Below, piece by piece: positions 32,586 through 45,636 of a stretch of 64,000 nt of DNA. The notes beneath the pieces were generated by a model that was not told the origin of the DNA, did not search any database, and saw only the letters and a program-made list of their open reading frames with translations. Source of the DNA: Linnemannia hyalina (lineage: Eukaryota > Mortierellomycota > Mortierellomycetes > Mortierellales > Mortierellaceae); the NCBI GenBank assembly GCA_019671135.1, contig JAHRHY010000002.1, positions 1,736,001 through 1,800,000 on the forward strand, given 5' to 3'. Position 1 is the first letter of the stretch; each line of letters begins with the position of its first letter. Both the position numbers and the translations under genes were made by a program.

Positions 32586-35500
32586 ATGCTCAGCAGCCGT
32601 GATCACAGCCACCTCCATCATCCCCACAGCGTCTCCATGGACCACCACCCCAGCGACCGCAGGAAACGAGACCATACTGAACACGTAAGGACCGATTTAT
32701 AAACACAAAACAGGTTCCTCTTTGGCAATAATTTATTAAGAGGTTCGTAGGAAAAAAACAGAAAAGGTGATAATACATCCTGTTGATTATCAAAATGACC
32801 TAATGCTAGAATGTCATGGTGCCTATTTCAATGGGGATGGTCCATAGGACACCTTTTATACAGAGCCTGGCTGGAATGGCTCTGACGATGACAGGAACAA
32901 TAGCTTGAACAACAAGCGCAAATGGAATAGTTTCATCGACTGCGACGATTACTATGACATGGATGAAACGCCCGAGGCGGTTGATGTCCTGACCTCAAGA
33001 AGGATGCGGATATTAATTCGAGAGAAGCCCTGGCATGGCTATGTCGATTCCAGCGCCGCTTTCGCCGGCACAAACGCCACGAGGTTGTCCATGAGGGAGC
33101 AGAAGGGACTAGAGGAATTCAAGGACGAGCAGCGGAACATTCAGCTTCAAATGACCGACGAGGCATTGAACCAGTGGAAGGTACACTAAACTTAGCACGG
33201 CCTCTTTTGATGGTAATTTGTGAGAGTGCAGTCATATACACCTTGCACCATCTTTCTTGCAAAATGACCTCCCATGTTTCTTCTGGCACTTCTTTCTATT
33301 TACATTTTCTCAAATTTCGTAGGAGTGGTGCTCCTTACATTCGGACCCATGCAACACATCCATGAGCCTCAAGAAACTTATCGACTTTATCGGCAGCAAG
33401 GTCATCCCTCAGGAAAACGCAATCCTCCGTCAACTTTCACATGACAACCGGATACCAATATCTGGAGTCGAGTCTCTTCTCCTCCCCCTTCTTCGGCACA
33501 TGTACCAAGAAGAAAAGGCACTGACAAGAAGAGCGTCTCCTTTCAGCCATCAACGATCGCCTCTCATGGTCAGTATCCGAACGGCGCCTCGCCCCAGTCC
33601 GGTCTTATCCTCTTCCGACTCATATGATCCGCCGGTTTTATCACGCCCAAGTCGTTCGGAATACGTTACCATTGTCGATCAGGCATCCCCCAAGGTTGAT
33701 TCGGAGACGGAGGAGGAGGAGGAGGAGGAGGAGGAGGAGGAGGAGGAGGAGGAGGAAGAGGAGGAGGAGGAGGAGGAGGTCAGCCCATGGACCTCGGTCA
33801 GGCTTATCCGTGATCGCACAACTTCACCGTCCGCCGTTCTGGATGTGTCGTGTCTGGAAAACTCCTTGGAGATTGTGTCAACAATTTCCGCCGAGGTGGC
33901 GGCCCTTTGCAAGTCCGCCCACAAGCCAAATATCGACGTTTCGGAAAGCAATCCTTACTTGCTCACAGAGTCGTTCTTTGCTCGGCTACGCAAGGACCAG
34001 GCCAAGGCAGAGCGGCTGGGCTTGAGTGGCGCGCTTTACAACCCGCTTTTAGTAGAGGTCTTGGAGGGGCATGTTCAGTTGGTCCAAACATTGTCTGTCC
34101 AGATGTCAAACCGAGCTATGTCTCTCGTCCCCGCATCTCTGGCGAAGGAATATGCGATTTCCAACATCTCGACTGTGTCAAGCTCTCTGGTTCCTGATTC
34201 GTCATTACAAACCCCTCTTTCCGCCCGCTTGTCCTCTCTTATATCCTCCAAGAAACCCAGTTCGGGAAAAGCCTTCAAGACTACCGATCAAGATTTCGCA
34301 CAGTCGGATGCTTCTTACGAAGGGCCAGATCAAGACCAAGGCACCAAGGTCATGGGCCAGATCTACACAAGCTGTCAAGACGTTGATATGCAAGCGGCAC
34401 AATGTACGACAGTTATACCCAGCAGGAGCAAGGTAGACTCTTATGACAGGAATCAGATCAACAAAAGCGAGGCTGGCGAGGAGAGCGTTTGGCTGGCTTG
34501 GCAGAGGTGGAAAGTGGGCGAAGATGGATCGCTACCGCTGGAGGAGCTGGTTAATCGCAAGGGTTCGGACAGGATGGTGCCGGAGTTTCAAAACTATTGC
34601 ACCATTGCTTACTACTTATCGGGTGAGATTGAGAGATTATGCGCCGGGGGCATGAAGCTCGAGACTGCGGTTCAGTCTTTAGAAGCTCGACGTCACCTTA
34701 GCTTGGCCGCCTTGGCCATAATCATTCATCAGGAGAGAAACCGACAACGCACTAGTGAAGGACTGACCTTTCTAGAGACCAGATCCAGACAACAGGAACC
34801 TTCAAGCCTTTCTGAGGAGCTCACCGGAGTTGTCTCGCCCAGGAGTGTTCCCGGCCTTACTACAGAGAAGCCCCTTGACCAATTGGTGTCTCGTCGGAAC
34901 TCTGAGGCCATTTCAACTCTCGCATCATCCCAGGCTCCGATAGTTACCGTTGAGAAGCCTGCCCCTAAATTGCCCTTTGTCAGTTATGTTGCACAGACGC
35001 AAAGCATTTTTAGTCTAAATGCGATGGACCTTCATTCTGATGATGCGCAACAAACAGCAGGAATCGACAGTGCCGCCAGTCGAGTGGTCGTATCACCGAC
35101 CGCACCTCCGCTTGCGGCCACGTCATCCGTCTCCCCTGGACCGCTGCATGCCTTACGTGGAACCGGCTCGTCTGCAGAGTCGTCTGCTGGATCTTTGAGA
35201 TCGACGCTTAAGGCTCTGGCTGCCATGAACACAACGCCATCAGCCCTGGGACCTGACTTTACTCAGTGGCGGACCGCTACACAGGTCTTGACTGAAAAGC
35301 CCCGTGGCGAAAGTCGTCAAACTCTGCCTGGATCGCTCCCATGGTATTTGCCATCCTCGACCATTCGCAGTATCCAGCCCATCGCTCCCAACTTGCCTGT
35401 CGCAGGTCCAGTCTTAACCTCCACGCCAGTAACGCAGCAGGTGCTTCCTACCATGACCAACCATCAACCGACACCTCAACCCTCAAAACTTCATTTGGAC

Positions 35501-36949
35501 CAGGCATCTTCCTTCAGCCCAACATCGTTTGTATCTCGGGGCTCGTTTTCTCATCCCCCCACCGTCAGTGCTGCGCCAGCACCATCATCCCGCCTTTCGT
35601 TTCCTGCCAAACAGGCCAGCATCCAAAACTACTTTACCGCTCCATCTCGCCAACAGCAACAGCCCGTCACCCCATTATCCCAACCTCATATGCCGACTTT
35701 ACCCCAGCAGCAGGCGTCCTTGCTTCCTATATCTCAAGCACCAATCCCACTTGTACAATTTGTACCCCGCTTCTTCGTACAAACCCAAGCCGGTTTCACT
35801 GCTCCATCCTCTACCGGAGCCACTCCATCCCAGTCGGCCTCCAGTGCACTGAACCCTTTCAATCTGGCTGACGATCAAGTTGTTATAGCGCGCTTGGATA
35901 ACCCTGAATCATTGGATGCGTCCTCAGCATCCAACGCCATAAGAACGACATTTAATGGTGTTTTTCAGCCTGCATCAAAGACCCTTCCAGTTTCGCACAC
36001 GCCAACCCCTCATTTAAACCATTACGCCACAAAATTTCTCAACGACGCGCCTACGACTCTGAACGCGCACATCGCTTCCTCTATAGCAGCTCATATGCCT
36101 CCATTTGCTGCCAATCAACAAACTACACCATCAGCAGCGCCCATTTCAACAGCAACAGCTGTGACAACAGCAACCACAGCAACAACGACGCCAACAGTAA
36201 CAATACCGCCAACAGCTGCACTGCAACAAATATTAGCAGTATTACCTTCACAAACTCTAACAACGGGATTATTACCTCCTGCGCCAGTAATTGTAACCGC
36301 CACGCAAGTACATGGTACTGCAGTGCCTCAAGTACCACGGATATCCGACACGACAACAGTCTCTACCCCATCCTCATCCACCACATTGGTTTTCAAGCCA
36401 AAAGCCATCAATCAACCCATGTCCACATCGTCAACAACAATAGCAGCAGACGGACAGGAGCAGGTTCAACTGTTCCGATTCAACTTTGAGCTTCAAACGG
36501 TCTTCGACATCTGGGACCTTTGGACGTTAGGCATCCAGGGTAGCCCCTCTGTCGCAGGTCTGATTGAAAAACACAGGATGGCCTGGCTGCACCCAGCCGA
36601 CAGAGAGACATTTCGAGACTATCGCTCTGTGCTGTTGATTGTCGAGCGGTCTGTGCGGCAGTTGAAGCTAGATGTCCGAGTAGGATTGACACAGCTCGAG
36701 CACGTCCGACTCAAATTCAAAATGTCGGTCCGACAGTTTGCGAAAATTTTGACAGAGGTTGATATGGGTAAAGCAGCACCATCTAGGCCGTCATCTGCCT
36801 CAGGGTCACTGCCGCCGTCGTCATCTTTGCTCTTGAGCATGGCCTTGCCCATGGACCCTGTCCCAGAAACGATACAGGCATTTGTCAAAGCTATTGATGC
36901 CATGACGTTGCCTCAGCCCTCTTCCATCACCACCACTCTTCATTCCTAG
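32586..36949 (+). CDS. Crypton-derived GCR1_C-domain protein (copy 2) with two GCR1_C-like modules
   Basis: Three exons: 32586-32684, 32848-33180 and 33323-36949, 1352 aa, all phase 0. The start was chosen because the His/Ser-rich first exon ends in a clean GTAAGG donor and its phase matches an acceptor at 32847. Residues ~125-220 (LNQWK, EWCSLHS, LKKLIDFIGSKVIP) look like a Crypton SAM-like domain. A Glu run encoded by (GAG)n spans ~274-297. A first module, WLAWQRWKVGEDGSLPLEEL through LEARR, lies at ~532-603. A second, FDIWDLWTLGIQGSPSVAGL, lies at ~1200-1275. Both align by eye with the GCR1_C domain of the upstream paralogue. Between them is Ser/Thr/Pro-rich disorder. Probably a nuclear regulator; target unknown. 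Confidence 0.8.
33711..33779. repeat. (GAG)n coding microsatellite
   Basis: A nearly pure GAG repeat encoding about 23 consecutive glutamates in GCR1_C copy 2. Such tracts are prone to length change between strains. Confidence 0.9.
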
Positions 36950-37062
36950 TTCTTTTCCTCGTCTCCTTCCTCCACGCCAATCCTTTTTTGTTTCCATTTC
37001 CCGTTTTTTGCCACAATTTTTTTCTCTGTACATTATTAAGAATCTTTCATGTGTATTTTGTA

Positions 37063-37068
37063 AATAAA
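37063..37068 (+). terminator. AATAAA poly(A) signal of GCR1_C copy 2
   Basis: A canonical AATAAA lies 114 bp after the stop codon. The convergent ankyrin gene ends only about 33 bp downstream, so the two 3' ends are nearly overlapping. Confidence 0.5.
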
Positions 37069-37100
37069 CTATGGTGTGTCTGCTGACAGCCATTGTTATG

Positions 37101-40100
37101 TTAACGCACATTGATCAACACCTGTTCGCGAGCAGCCCTCCAACACAGACTGGATCTCGTTTCTATATGGTTTCAAAAAGAACAAAAAGAGTAAAAAGGG
37201 CAAACATTGAATAATTAGTTCAGGCCAAAAAAGTCGACGCAAGTTCTTATAAGACCACAACAAGTGGTGAGGTCCTTTTACCTGTGATGACAAGCTGAGA
37301 TATTTCCTCATAGAGTGATCGCATCCTTGCAGCTTCCTCGTCAACAGTGTCGTTCTCGCCGTGGCCAATGATCACCAACTCATCGTAATCCTCCTCTTCC
37401 TCCTCTTCGTCTTCATCCTCAGAATTATCTCCGCCATGGCTGGGCACCACCGTGAGGAACCCAGTATTGCCATGGATCACGCCTGTCTGCTGCAGCAACT
37501 GTGGTGCTGCTCCGTCATGACCTCCAAGATGCACATGGTCTCCTACTACTCTTCCTACGGCAGTTGACATACCCCCAGCAGATGTCAAGGCAGAGGCAGC
37601 TCCGACCGTCGCCGGGGCTGTGGAAGGCAATGGGGACACAGCCATGGTAGGCGCCACTACTGTTGCAGAAGCGGCAGCAGCAGCAGCAGCCTGATTCCTC
37701 TTCTTGCGTCGGACCTTCAGTGCCCTCACGGGCTCTAGTGAGTTCATCTCTCTCCGCCGCTGAATCTGCTTCCTCAAGAACTCGCGTGCTCTCCTTCCTT
37801 GTGCCTCTGATCGTGCCATCTCTATCTCCTTCATCGTCAACTCATCCCCGATCCAGTCCCATAGCACCCGAAGACAAGTCTCATTTCCTGTCCGAGCTGC
37901 AAGGAGCAAAGAATTCATCGGTCCACCCTCATCAAAGGTCTGATAAGGGTCTGCCCCATGATCTAACATCCAGTCCAGCAACTCTTCCTGGTCCTGCTGA
38001 TCCGGACGCTCAATCGCATCGTGCAGTGGTGATCGTCCCATGTTGCCCTTGGCGTTGATATCTGCGCCGGCTCTCAGCAAAGTCTGCAGCGCAGCAATCG
38101 GTTTCTTTTGGCAGGTCACCGCAATATGCATCGCGCTGTTGCCCTTGGAATCCAAATCGCAGCACCCGGAGGGGTTGTGGCGCAGAATCAGGTTGAGCAC
38201 TTGGACGGGGTCTGGGTGATGCTCTGCCACATGGAAGATCGACTGAGGAGTCAGCACAGCACCCTTTGAAAGAAGGAGCGTCATCGAGGGGACAGGGTCA
38301 GGACAGTACCGCGTCAACAGATCCATGCATGTCCAGTCACTTCCCGTTTTCTTTGTGAAATCAGCGCCGGCCTCCAAAAGTAGTTGGATGCACTCAAAGG
38401 GCTCAGGGTTGTATCGGACAAGCGAATGCAACACTGTCCAGTCCTTGTGTCCAATGGCGGTCGCGTCAGCGCCGTAGCTCAGAAGCAACTTGAAAAGCTC
38501 CAGGGGTTGGTTGTTGGCACGGGCGACCAGGTGAAGCGAAGTCCAGTCCGACTTTGTCTTGGCGTTCACATCTGCGCCTGCTTCGATCAACAGTCGCATG
38601 CTCTCCAGAGGGTCAGAACAATAGTTGGCCAGAAAGTGCAGGATGCTCCATCCATCATGGGTCGTGACCGTAGGGTCGGCACCACACTGCAAGAGGAACC
38701 GGATCGATTCGAGCGGCTGGGGTGTACACCTGGCAACACTGTGTAAGACCGACCATCCATTCTTGCCAACAGCATTCACATCCGCTCCGTATTCCACCAG
38801 AATCTTTAGCGCCTCCAGTGGGTCCTCGTTCGAGTTGGCGAGCAGGTGAGTCGGCGACCATCCATCCGCAGTCTTGTCATGCACAGTTGCTCCCGCTTCC
38901 AGCAACAGTCGCAGAGCGGCCATGGGTTTCTTGTTACTGTAAACAAGGAAGTGAAGGGTGGTCCAGTTTTTCTTGCCCTGCTTGTTGACATCGACACCAG
39001 CATTGAGCAGTACCTGGATGGACTCAAAGGACTCGTAGGGGTCCTGGCAGTGCTTGGCCAACGAGTGAAGCGCAGTCGCGTGTCGAGCCTTGAGAATGTT
39101 GACGTCGACGCCTGCATTGACAAGCAGTTTGATGCCCTCCAGCGGTGTCTTGTTGTATCGGACAAGACAATGCAAAACACTCCATCCGTCGGCACCGATC
39201 ACATTAACATCGGCTCCATGCTCCAACAAGTAGGCGAGGGCTTCTACAGGCTCTGGGTTATCTTTGGCGGTGTAGTGAAGGGCGGTCCATTGCTTGATTG
39301 TTTTGGCGTTGACATCGACTCCATGCTCGACCACCAGCTTGATGGTCTTGAGCATATCTCCGCTTGCTCTGGAGTATTCGCCCTTGAAGATGCACCGCGC
39401 GAGCGCATGGAGGACTGTGCACTGCTCGTCGGTTTGGGTATGAACGGAGACGCCGTGGTCGATGAGGTATTTGATGCAGTCGTAGGGCTCGGCGTTGTAT
39501 CGGGCAAAGGTGTGCATGACACTCCAGCCGTGGACGCTGATCGCTTTAACGTTAGCACCAAGGGAAACCAAGAGCTTCATGGCCTCCAAGCAGCCAGGGC
39601 GATACGAATGAGCGAGTGTATGCAGGACAGAGAGACCCTTATCGGTGGCATGGTTGACGTCTGCTCCATGTTGGACGAGCAGCTGGACGGCGTCGAGGGC
39701 TTCGGGCTGTTCCTGGACGAGGATGTGGAGGGGGGTGGCGCCATCGGTTCTGAGTGCCATAGGGTCGTACCCTTCGTGAAGAAGGATGTCGATCATATTC
39801 CAGAGAACGGAGGGATCTTCCTGGATAACATATTGACAGGCGAGATGGAGATAGGTCTGGTTCTGGCCAAGGGGTTTGTCGCGCTTCAGTTGTCCTGGTC
39901 GTGCATAGAGGGCGTATTCGGCTGAGATGGGGTAGGTTTGAGCATAGGCCTGGTGATAGGCCTCTGTGGCAGCGGTGGCCATGAGAGGGAGGGTATGCGT
40001 GGAGTTGTCGTGGTACCTTCTGTTGTTTCCTGACCAGGAGGATGACGTTGCCGCTGCTGTTGCTGAAGATTTGGTCTTTGAGGAGTAATTTGCGTGGTTG

Positions 40101-40357
40101 GTCATGTCCCGGCGGGTGGCGTGTCTTGTGACATCGGAAGTGGTAGTAGCGGAGGTCTGAACAGCAGCAGCAGCCGTGCGGGAACGTCGACGCATGGCAA
40201 GGATGAAGGCGACGGCATGGTAGTCTCCTGCACGGACGGATATCTCCATGGGCTGCGCGGGCGGATTGTCGACGGAGTAAGGGCCAAAGCGGGCCTTGAG
40301 CCACTCCAGGTCCTTGTCGGTCGATGGTACGGTGAGCGAGTGTGGTTGGAGTGCCAT
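37101..40357 (-). CDS. Ankyrin-repeat protein (about 19 repeats)
   Basis: Scaffold-type protein; partner unknown. Exon 1 is 40357-37282, exon 2 is 37162-37101, 1045 aa. Exon 2 is inferred from donor ACAG|GTAAAA and a pyrimidine-rich acceptor ending ATATAG; phases match. Without splicing the frame stops at 37247, giving 1036 aa. Residues ~1-165 include a divergent helical start and Ala/Thr/Ser-rich linkers. From ~165 to ~860 a period of about 36 residues repeats, with consensus DGWSVLH.LARYN..PLE.IKLLLE.GADVN. The repeats are unusually regular in length. A Lys/Arg-rich helix, an Ala-rich stretch and an acidic tail (EDEDEEEEEED) follow. The regularity could mean recent internal duplication. Confidence 0.88.
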
Positions 40358-40384
40358 TGGGAGAGAAGTGTGTCCTGTGTGGAT

Positions 40385-40407
40385 GGGGGGGGGGGGGGGG
40401 GGGGGGG
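40385..40407. repeat. G23 homopolymer just upstream of the ankyrin gene
   Basis: Twenty-three consecutive G on the plus strand, so C23 on the sense strand, ending 28 bp before the ATG at 40357. It is probably in the 5' leader. Confidence 0.95.
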
Positions 40408-43400
40408 TTTGTTTTGCGTTCTATTGGGAATGTAAAGAGTCGGATGACAGTTCTGTTGTTGTAATGAGGTAAGGTATGGGTCTAGAAAGAAGCAAGAAAA
40501 AAGAGGTGGGTGTGCGTGTTAGAAGAGAAATAGAGAGATAGTTTGACCTTGGCTGTCTGTTAGCTGTTAGTTGGCTAAGAGTGTTACTGTGGTTCGAATT
40601 ACCTTTTCTTTTTATGTGAGTTGTGTGTGAGTGTGTGTGTGAGTGTGTGTGCGAGTGCGAGTGTGAGTGTGCGAGTGTGAGTGTGTAATGGATGGAAAGG
40701 GATGGATGGATGGAGAGAGGGGGAATAAGAGAAGGAAGAAGGAGGTCTTGACTCTGTCTCTCTACTTTGATGGAGGTTCGAAGGAACAAAGGACAAGGGA
40801 AGATATCAATGGCGCTTTACACGTGACATGAATGCCACGCAGTCGCATGCGCTGCACATCTGTTTTGTCTCCAGGAAAATCGAGGATTGTCACGTGCCAT
40901 TCATGTGTCCATCCAGCACTCACTCACCATGCCCCAAAGTCTGCTGTAGCAGGACGAGCATCTTTACCTTGAAACCAAAGTCTACTGTAGCATAAGATGT
41001 TGGAAGGCTCTAGTCGCTCTAGTCCTGTACAACCACTGTGTCCCTGATCTTTCTCCGTTCGCTCTTTCATGATGGGTCCAGGGTTTGCCTTTTTTTTTTT
41101 TTTTCGTACAACATGCAATAGCATGAGAAAACCAACTAAAAATCTCGAGGCTCACAAGTGTGGTTCAGGGCCAAGGCTAGATCTTTTCATTTGCCCCATT
41201 CATTCGTCGCTCTAACATAAGAAAGTACTGTACACAAGAAAAACAGAAAAGAACGAATTGCAAGAGCACCGGACTTGGTTTGTCCCCCCTGTCCTTCTCG
41301 CTCTTCCTTCTGCAGCGTGTGGGAGGGTGTGCTCATTTGGCTGGCTCATAGCTCATATATTAATAATTGGGCGCATTCCTGTGTCCTCTTTCCTGTTTGA
41401 TCCACCTTCCACTCTTTTGCTCCAACGCCAACGACAAGCAAGCATCATTCACAACAACAACAACAGCAATACAAACAGAAAAGAGCAGCGTTATGGCTCT
41501 CGAAGATAAAAAATAGTCCGTTCCCGCCAATTCTGACTGTTGCTCGTTATTTTTCTCATTTTCGTCTCTCTCTGAGCTGTCTGATACTTTCTTTTCCTCT
41601 GTTGCTCGGTGCTGCTGTGCGGAACCTGTCGATAATCGGCACACATTGAAACACATGCGTGTGTATGTGTGTGTGTTTGGGTGTGTGTATATCCATGTCC
41701 CATGTCGCCGTCCAAGGATCTAGATTCATTATTCTGCCGATGTGTGGTGCAGCCAACACGTCCAAAACACCTATTTGTTTGTGTTTGTTTCCTTTTCTTC
41801 ATCTTTCGCTTCTTTCTGCAAGCGTGCGCCATTGTCATCGTCAACGTCGACCCGCCAACGGATTCAAATACTTGAAACGTGTTGCGTTTGTATACATTGT
41901 CATCCTCTCATTCCCTCCATCCCCTGTCTCCTTTTGTTATCCCCTTCTATTTGCTGTTATGCAACACGTTTCTCCCTCCATTTCTCCTGTATCCCTTTGA
42001 CCTCGTTTTCACTCTTCACTTCCTCTTCCTGTTTGTCTCCACTGGCCGACGCCCAAATTCTTTCACTCCTGTCGTGCATCTTTTGATGTTTTTTGTTATT
42101 GTTGTGATTGTTTGTTTTTGTTTATTTTGGTCTGCATGGCTAATGCATTGCATTTGGACCACAAGCTGTTGTCCTTTTCTAATGAAGTTTCATTTAACGT
42201 GGTGTGGCGTTCCTGAAGTCAGGAGGAAAACAAAGAGGGAGAGAAATGGAAGGGGTATGTGTGTGTGTCAGAGACGTTTTTTTTTTTTTTTTTTTGCGCT
42301 TACCCGCCATCAGAAGAGAGTGTATTCTACGAGAGTATGGCAGCATGGAGAAAAACCAGGCTGTTGTGTCTTGATCGAGGAAGAGTGGGGATCAGAAAGT
42401 AACGTTCCCTTGCCTTTTTTTTTTTGCGGGGGAATAAGAGAGGCAACGGTCGGGAAGAGAGTGTGTAGGAAACACTAGAAGAAGGGAATAGAAGCCGTGT
42501 GAGTGGGTGAACTTTCTTTCGTTCCTTAATCTCTCGTTTTCGTCGGGATGAGGTCCAAAGGGACATGGGTGGTTGAGATGTCTGTGGATACGCTATATCA
42601 GTCGCCTCGATGTGCATAAGAACACGACTTTTCTTTTGTGTGGGCAATTTACTAGTGCGTAAACCATGTTCTTCGTCTATTTTTTTCATATTTTATTTTT
42701 ATATTTTATATTTTATTTGTTAGCTGTTTTGATGAATGGTCGTTGAAGATGCTTCCCTTTTTCTTTCTTATCCTCACCCCCTTCGCTCTTATCCTTTGCT
42801 ATTCTTCTTCTTCCTCTTGTAGCCGTTCGCCACCATCGGCAATGGATATCTCCAATAAACAAGAAACCACGTACCCCATCCCTTTCCATGACATCCAAAT
42901 GTACCCAACGAGTCGCCCGTTGAAAATTAAAAAAACAACAACATCAACAAACAATGATAAAAAATCACCCGTTGTTTTTCTTTTCTCTTTCAATTAGAGT
43001 TCCTCCCTCTGTGCCTGACTTCTCATTCGTCCCTTGTCTCTTCTTCCTCCTCTCTTCTTCTCCTCCTCTTCTCTTCTCTTTTCTTCTCGAGCCCTTTCCC
43101 CCTTTCCTCCTTCCTCTCGGTCATCATCTCTTTACCCTCTTACCCTCTTCTTTCTCTTCCCTGCCTCTCCTTCCTCATCCTTCATTCATAACCACCACCA
43201 CCCACCCACCTTTTTTTTCTTCCATCCGCCTTCACTTCTCTTCTCGTCCTCGGCCATCTCTCATCCAGTTTCAATCTCTAATCCAATCGGTACTGCTCGA
43301 CTCTAATAGTTTTTTTAAATGAATGGCCTCACCTGCTTCATGATCTCATCCCTCCCCTTGGCCACTCCTCCACATCATTCCTCTCTTTTTCCGTTGTGCT

Positions 43401-45636
43401 CTTCATAAACCTTTTCGTTCTTTGGAAACCTCTTGCACCTGGTTTTCCCTTGTTCATGGTCGCCTTTCTGGCTTTACCTCGTGCAAACCTCGGTTCAAGC
43501 ACACGCGCACGCACGCACGCAAAGTAAACGGCCAGACAGTCTGAGAGTCGGCCAGTCGGCCAAATGGACAGACAGAGCTTCGATTGACATATAAAATATT
43601 TTCAACCTCCTTTCCCTCACGTCTTTCACACGCCAAACTCCCCTTCCCCTCCTCCGTCTCTCTTTCACCCTCCTCAACGGGGACACATCATCCCATCCAT
43701 CTTCACTCCCCCTTTCTCTATCTCCTCCGTAATTACCCTCACTCACTCCATCTCTCCTCTCTTGTGTGTTAGTGCGTAATATACTATACTTCATATCTGA
43801 CCATCAACGGCCATGCATCCATTGATTGCAACTATCCTTCTTGCCCTCTCCCTCTGCTCTTTTCTTCAGCCATCAACGCTCTTTTGTTCCCTTCACGAAA
43901 CAAACTTTCATATATTTCCGCGTGCTCATTCGCTCTCGTTTCGCTCTCGTTTCGCTCTCGTCTTTCTCGGCTCTCGTCCTGCTCACCATTTGCATCTTAT
44001 TACATTTTGTTTCTTTTCTTTTCTTTTCTTTTCTTTTGTTCGCTTGGTCTCTTTTCTTTTTAACATACGTTGCTTTCGGCTGATTGTAGTCGCCGGTAAG
44101 TTATGGCACAGTAACACCCTTGTTATGATTCCGCAGTCAAGGCGGGTGTAAGCTTCTTATGAGCGTACTCAACATGGCCCTTTCCTTTGCACATAAACGA
44201 AGAGGAGAGCGCAAAAAATACAAAAAGAAAAAAAAAGAGAGTGTTGATGATGATGGGTGGGGATGGCATCTGATACGGTATGTCTCAGAATGCGTGCCTT
44301 GTTCCTGATACCTCTTCAAGCGGCATGTATTTCATTTTATTTTATTTTACTTTAACCTTTGCAGGTGGAAAAGGGGTAAAAGTAGTGTATGGGGACGTAG
44401 AGCAGGGGACTCTCGACTAGGAAGGACGCTGATTGGACCAAAAAATAATGGGAAACATTTTAATTGAACTTATTCACACACACATACACACACATACACA
44501 CACATCTGTTTTTTTCACTTCCTTGTACTCTCTGTTCCTTCGTGTCGTATCTGTGTTATCCTCTCCTGCCCGAGATAACCACCATGGTGCACAAGGATGA
44601 AAGGGAGAGAAAGAAAGAAGAAACTTAATTGTGCCGTGCAAAAAACAGCAGCGGCATGTTTATTTTTATACTATTTCATATTTTTTTGTTTCCTGGTTAG
44701 CATTTTGGAGCATTGGTGGGTGCACACAACAGAACCATAGTGTTCACCAGTGAGCATACTCGAGCAGAACGAGCGAGCAAAACAAGAAGTAAAATGAATG
44801 TGTGTGTGTGTGAAGGTGTATCTATAAGTGTGGACGCAGAGTGTTTATTTTTATCTACGGTTATTATTGATCGATCCTCTGTCCTGTCCTTCTCCTGCTG
44901 TATACATCCACCCAAACCTAATAGTCCATTCCCCATCGTGCTTTGAATTTTAATTTTAAATCACTTTTTATTATTATCATTGTACTATTCTTCACCACTC
45001 TCCTTTTTTTTTCCTTCTTCCTTCGTGTGCTATTCATAATCCAGTTCATAATCCTATTCATATCTCATCCTTCATTACCGACAACATCTACAGACAGCCA
45101 AAAAAAAAAAAAGAAAAAAAAAAAAAGAAATAGGTTACTAGTGAGCAATTGGATAATAATGAACACGGTCAAATCGATGGCCACCAAATGTAGGCACGCA
45201 CAAAGATACATTAACACATTAACATATCACGCCTCGACGCTCTCCGTCTTTGCCACTCAATTTATTCGACCATTCTATTCTCCCCCCCTTGATTTTTTTT
45301 TTGGGTGCATGCAACCCTATCCCATCCTCATTTAACCCAATCTAATATGTCTTTGTTGTCCGTTGAACCTTACCCTCCCCCGCAATATAACCATCGACCT
45401 GCTACAGTATATCTAACCATTCTCTTTCCTCCCTTCGTATTTTTTTCTGTTTCTTACTTCATTACTGCTCCAATAGATACCCACAAGTTGAAACTACCTC
45501 GCCTTCACACCTCCATCCCTACCGCTCAACTGACATCAAGACACGTCCTGCGACTTCAAGCCTCCCTTCTCTCACACCACCACCAAGACTCATTCTTGTC
45601 TGTCGATCAGTACCCACACAAGCGACCCACTAGTCA
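40408..45636. other. Long spacer / zinc-finger gene 5' region
   Basis: About 5.2 kb without a supported gene. It holds GT/GA-type repeats at about 40617-40690, G/A-rich sequence upstream of the minus-strand ankyrin gene, and extended CT-rich tracts on the plus strand (for example 43015-43300, 43600-43770 and 43960-44060) facing the plus-strand zinc-finger gene. (CA)n-like repeats lie at 44475-44504. Two copies of a CAAAGTCTRCTGTAGCA phrase occur at about 40935 and 40977. A long, possibly spliced 5' leader for the zinc-finger gene would explain much of the right half. Confidence 0.5.
44096..44364 (+). promoter_or_regulatory. Candidate 5'-UTR intron of the zinc-finger gene
   Basis: A strong donor (GCCG|GTAAGT at 44096) follows a CT-rich leader, and a good acceptor (TTTAACCTTTGCAG ending 44364) follows a pyrimidine tract, giving a 269-bp intron with no coding sequence on either side. 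Inferred from sequence only. Confidence 0.35.

Noticed and set aside
38846..39925. 359-aa plus-strand frame inside the ankyrin gene
   Set aside because: A periodic antisense shadow of the ankyrin repeats; regular repeats keep the opposite strand open.
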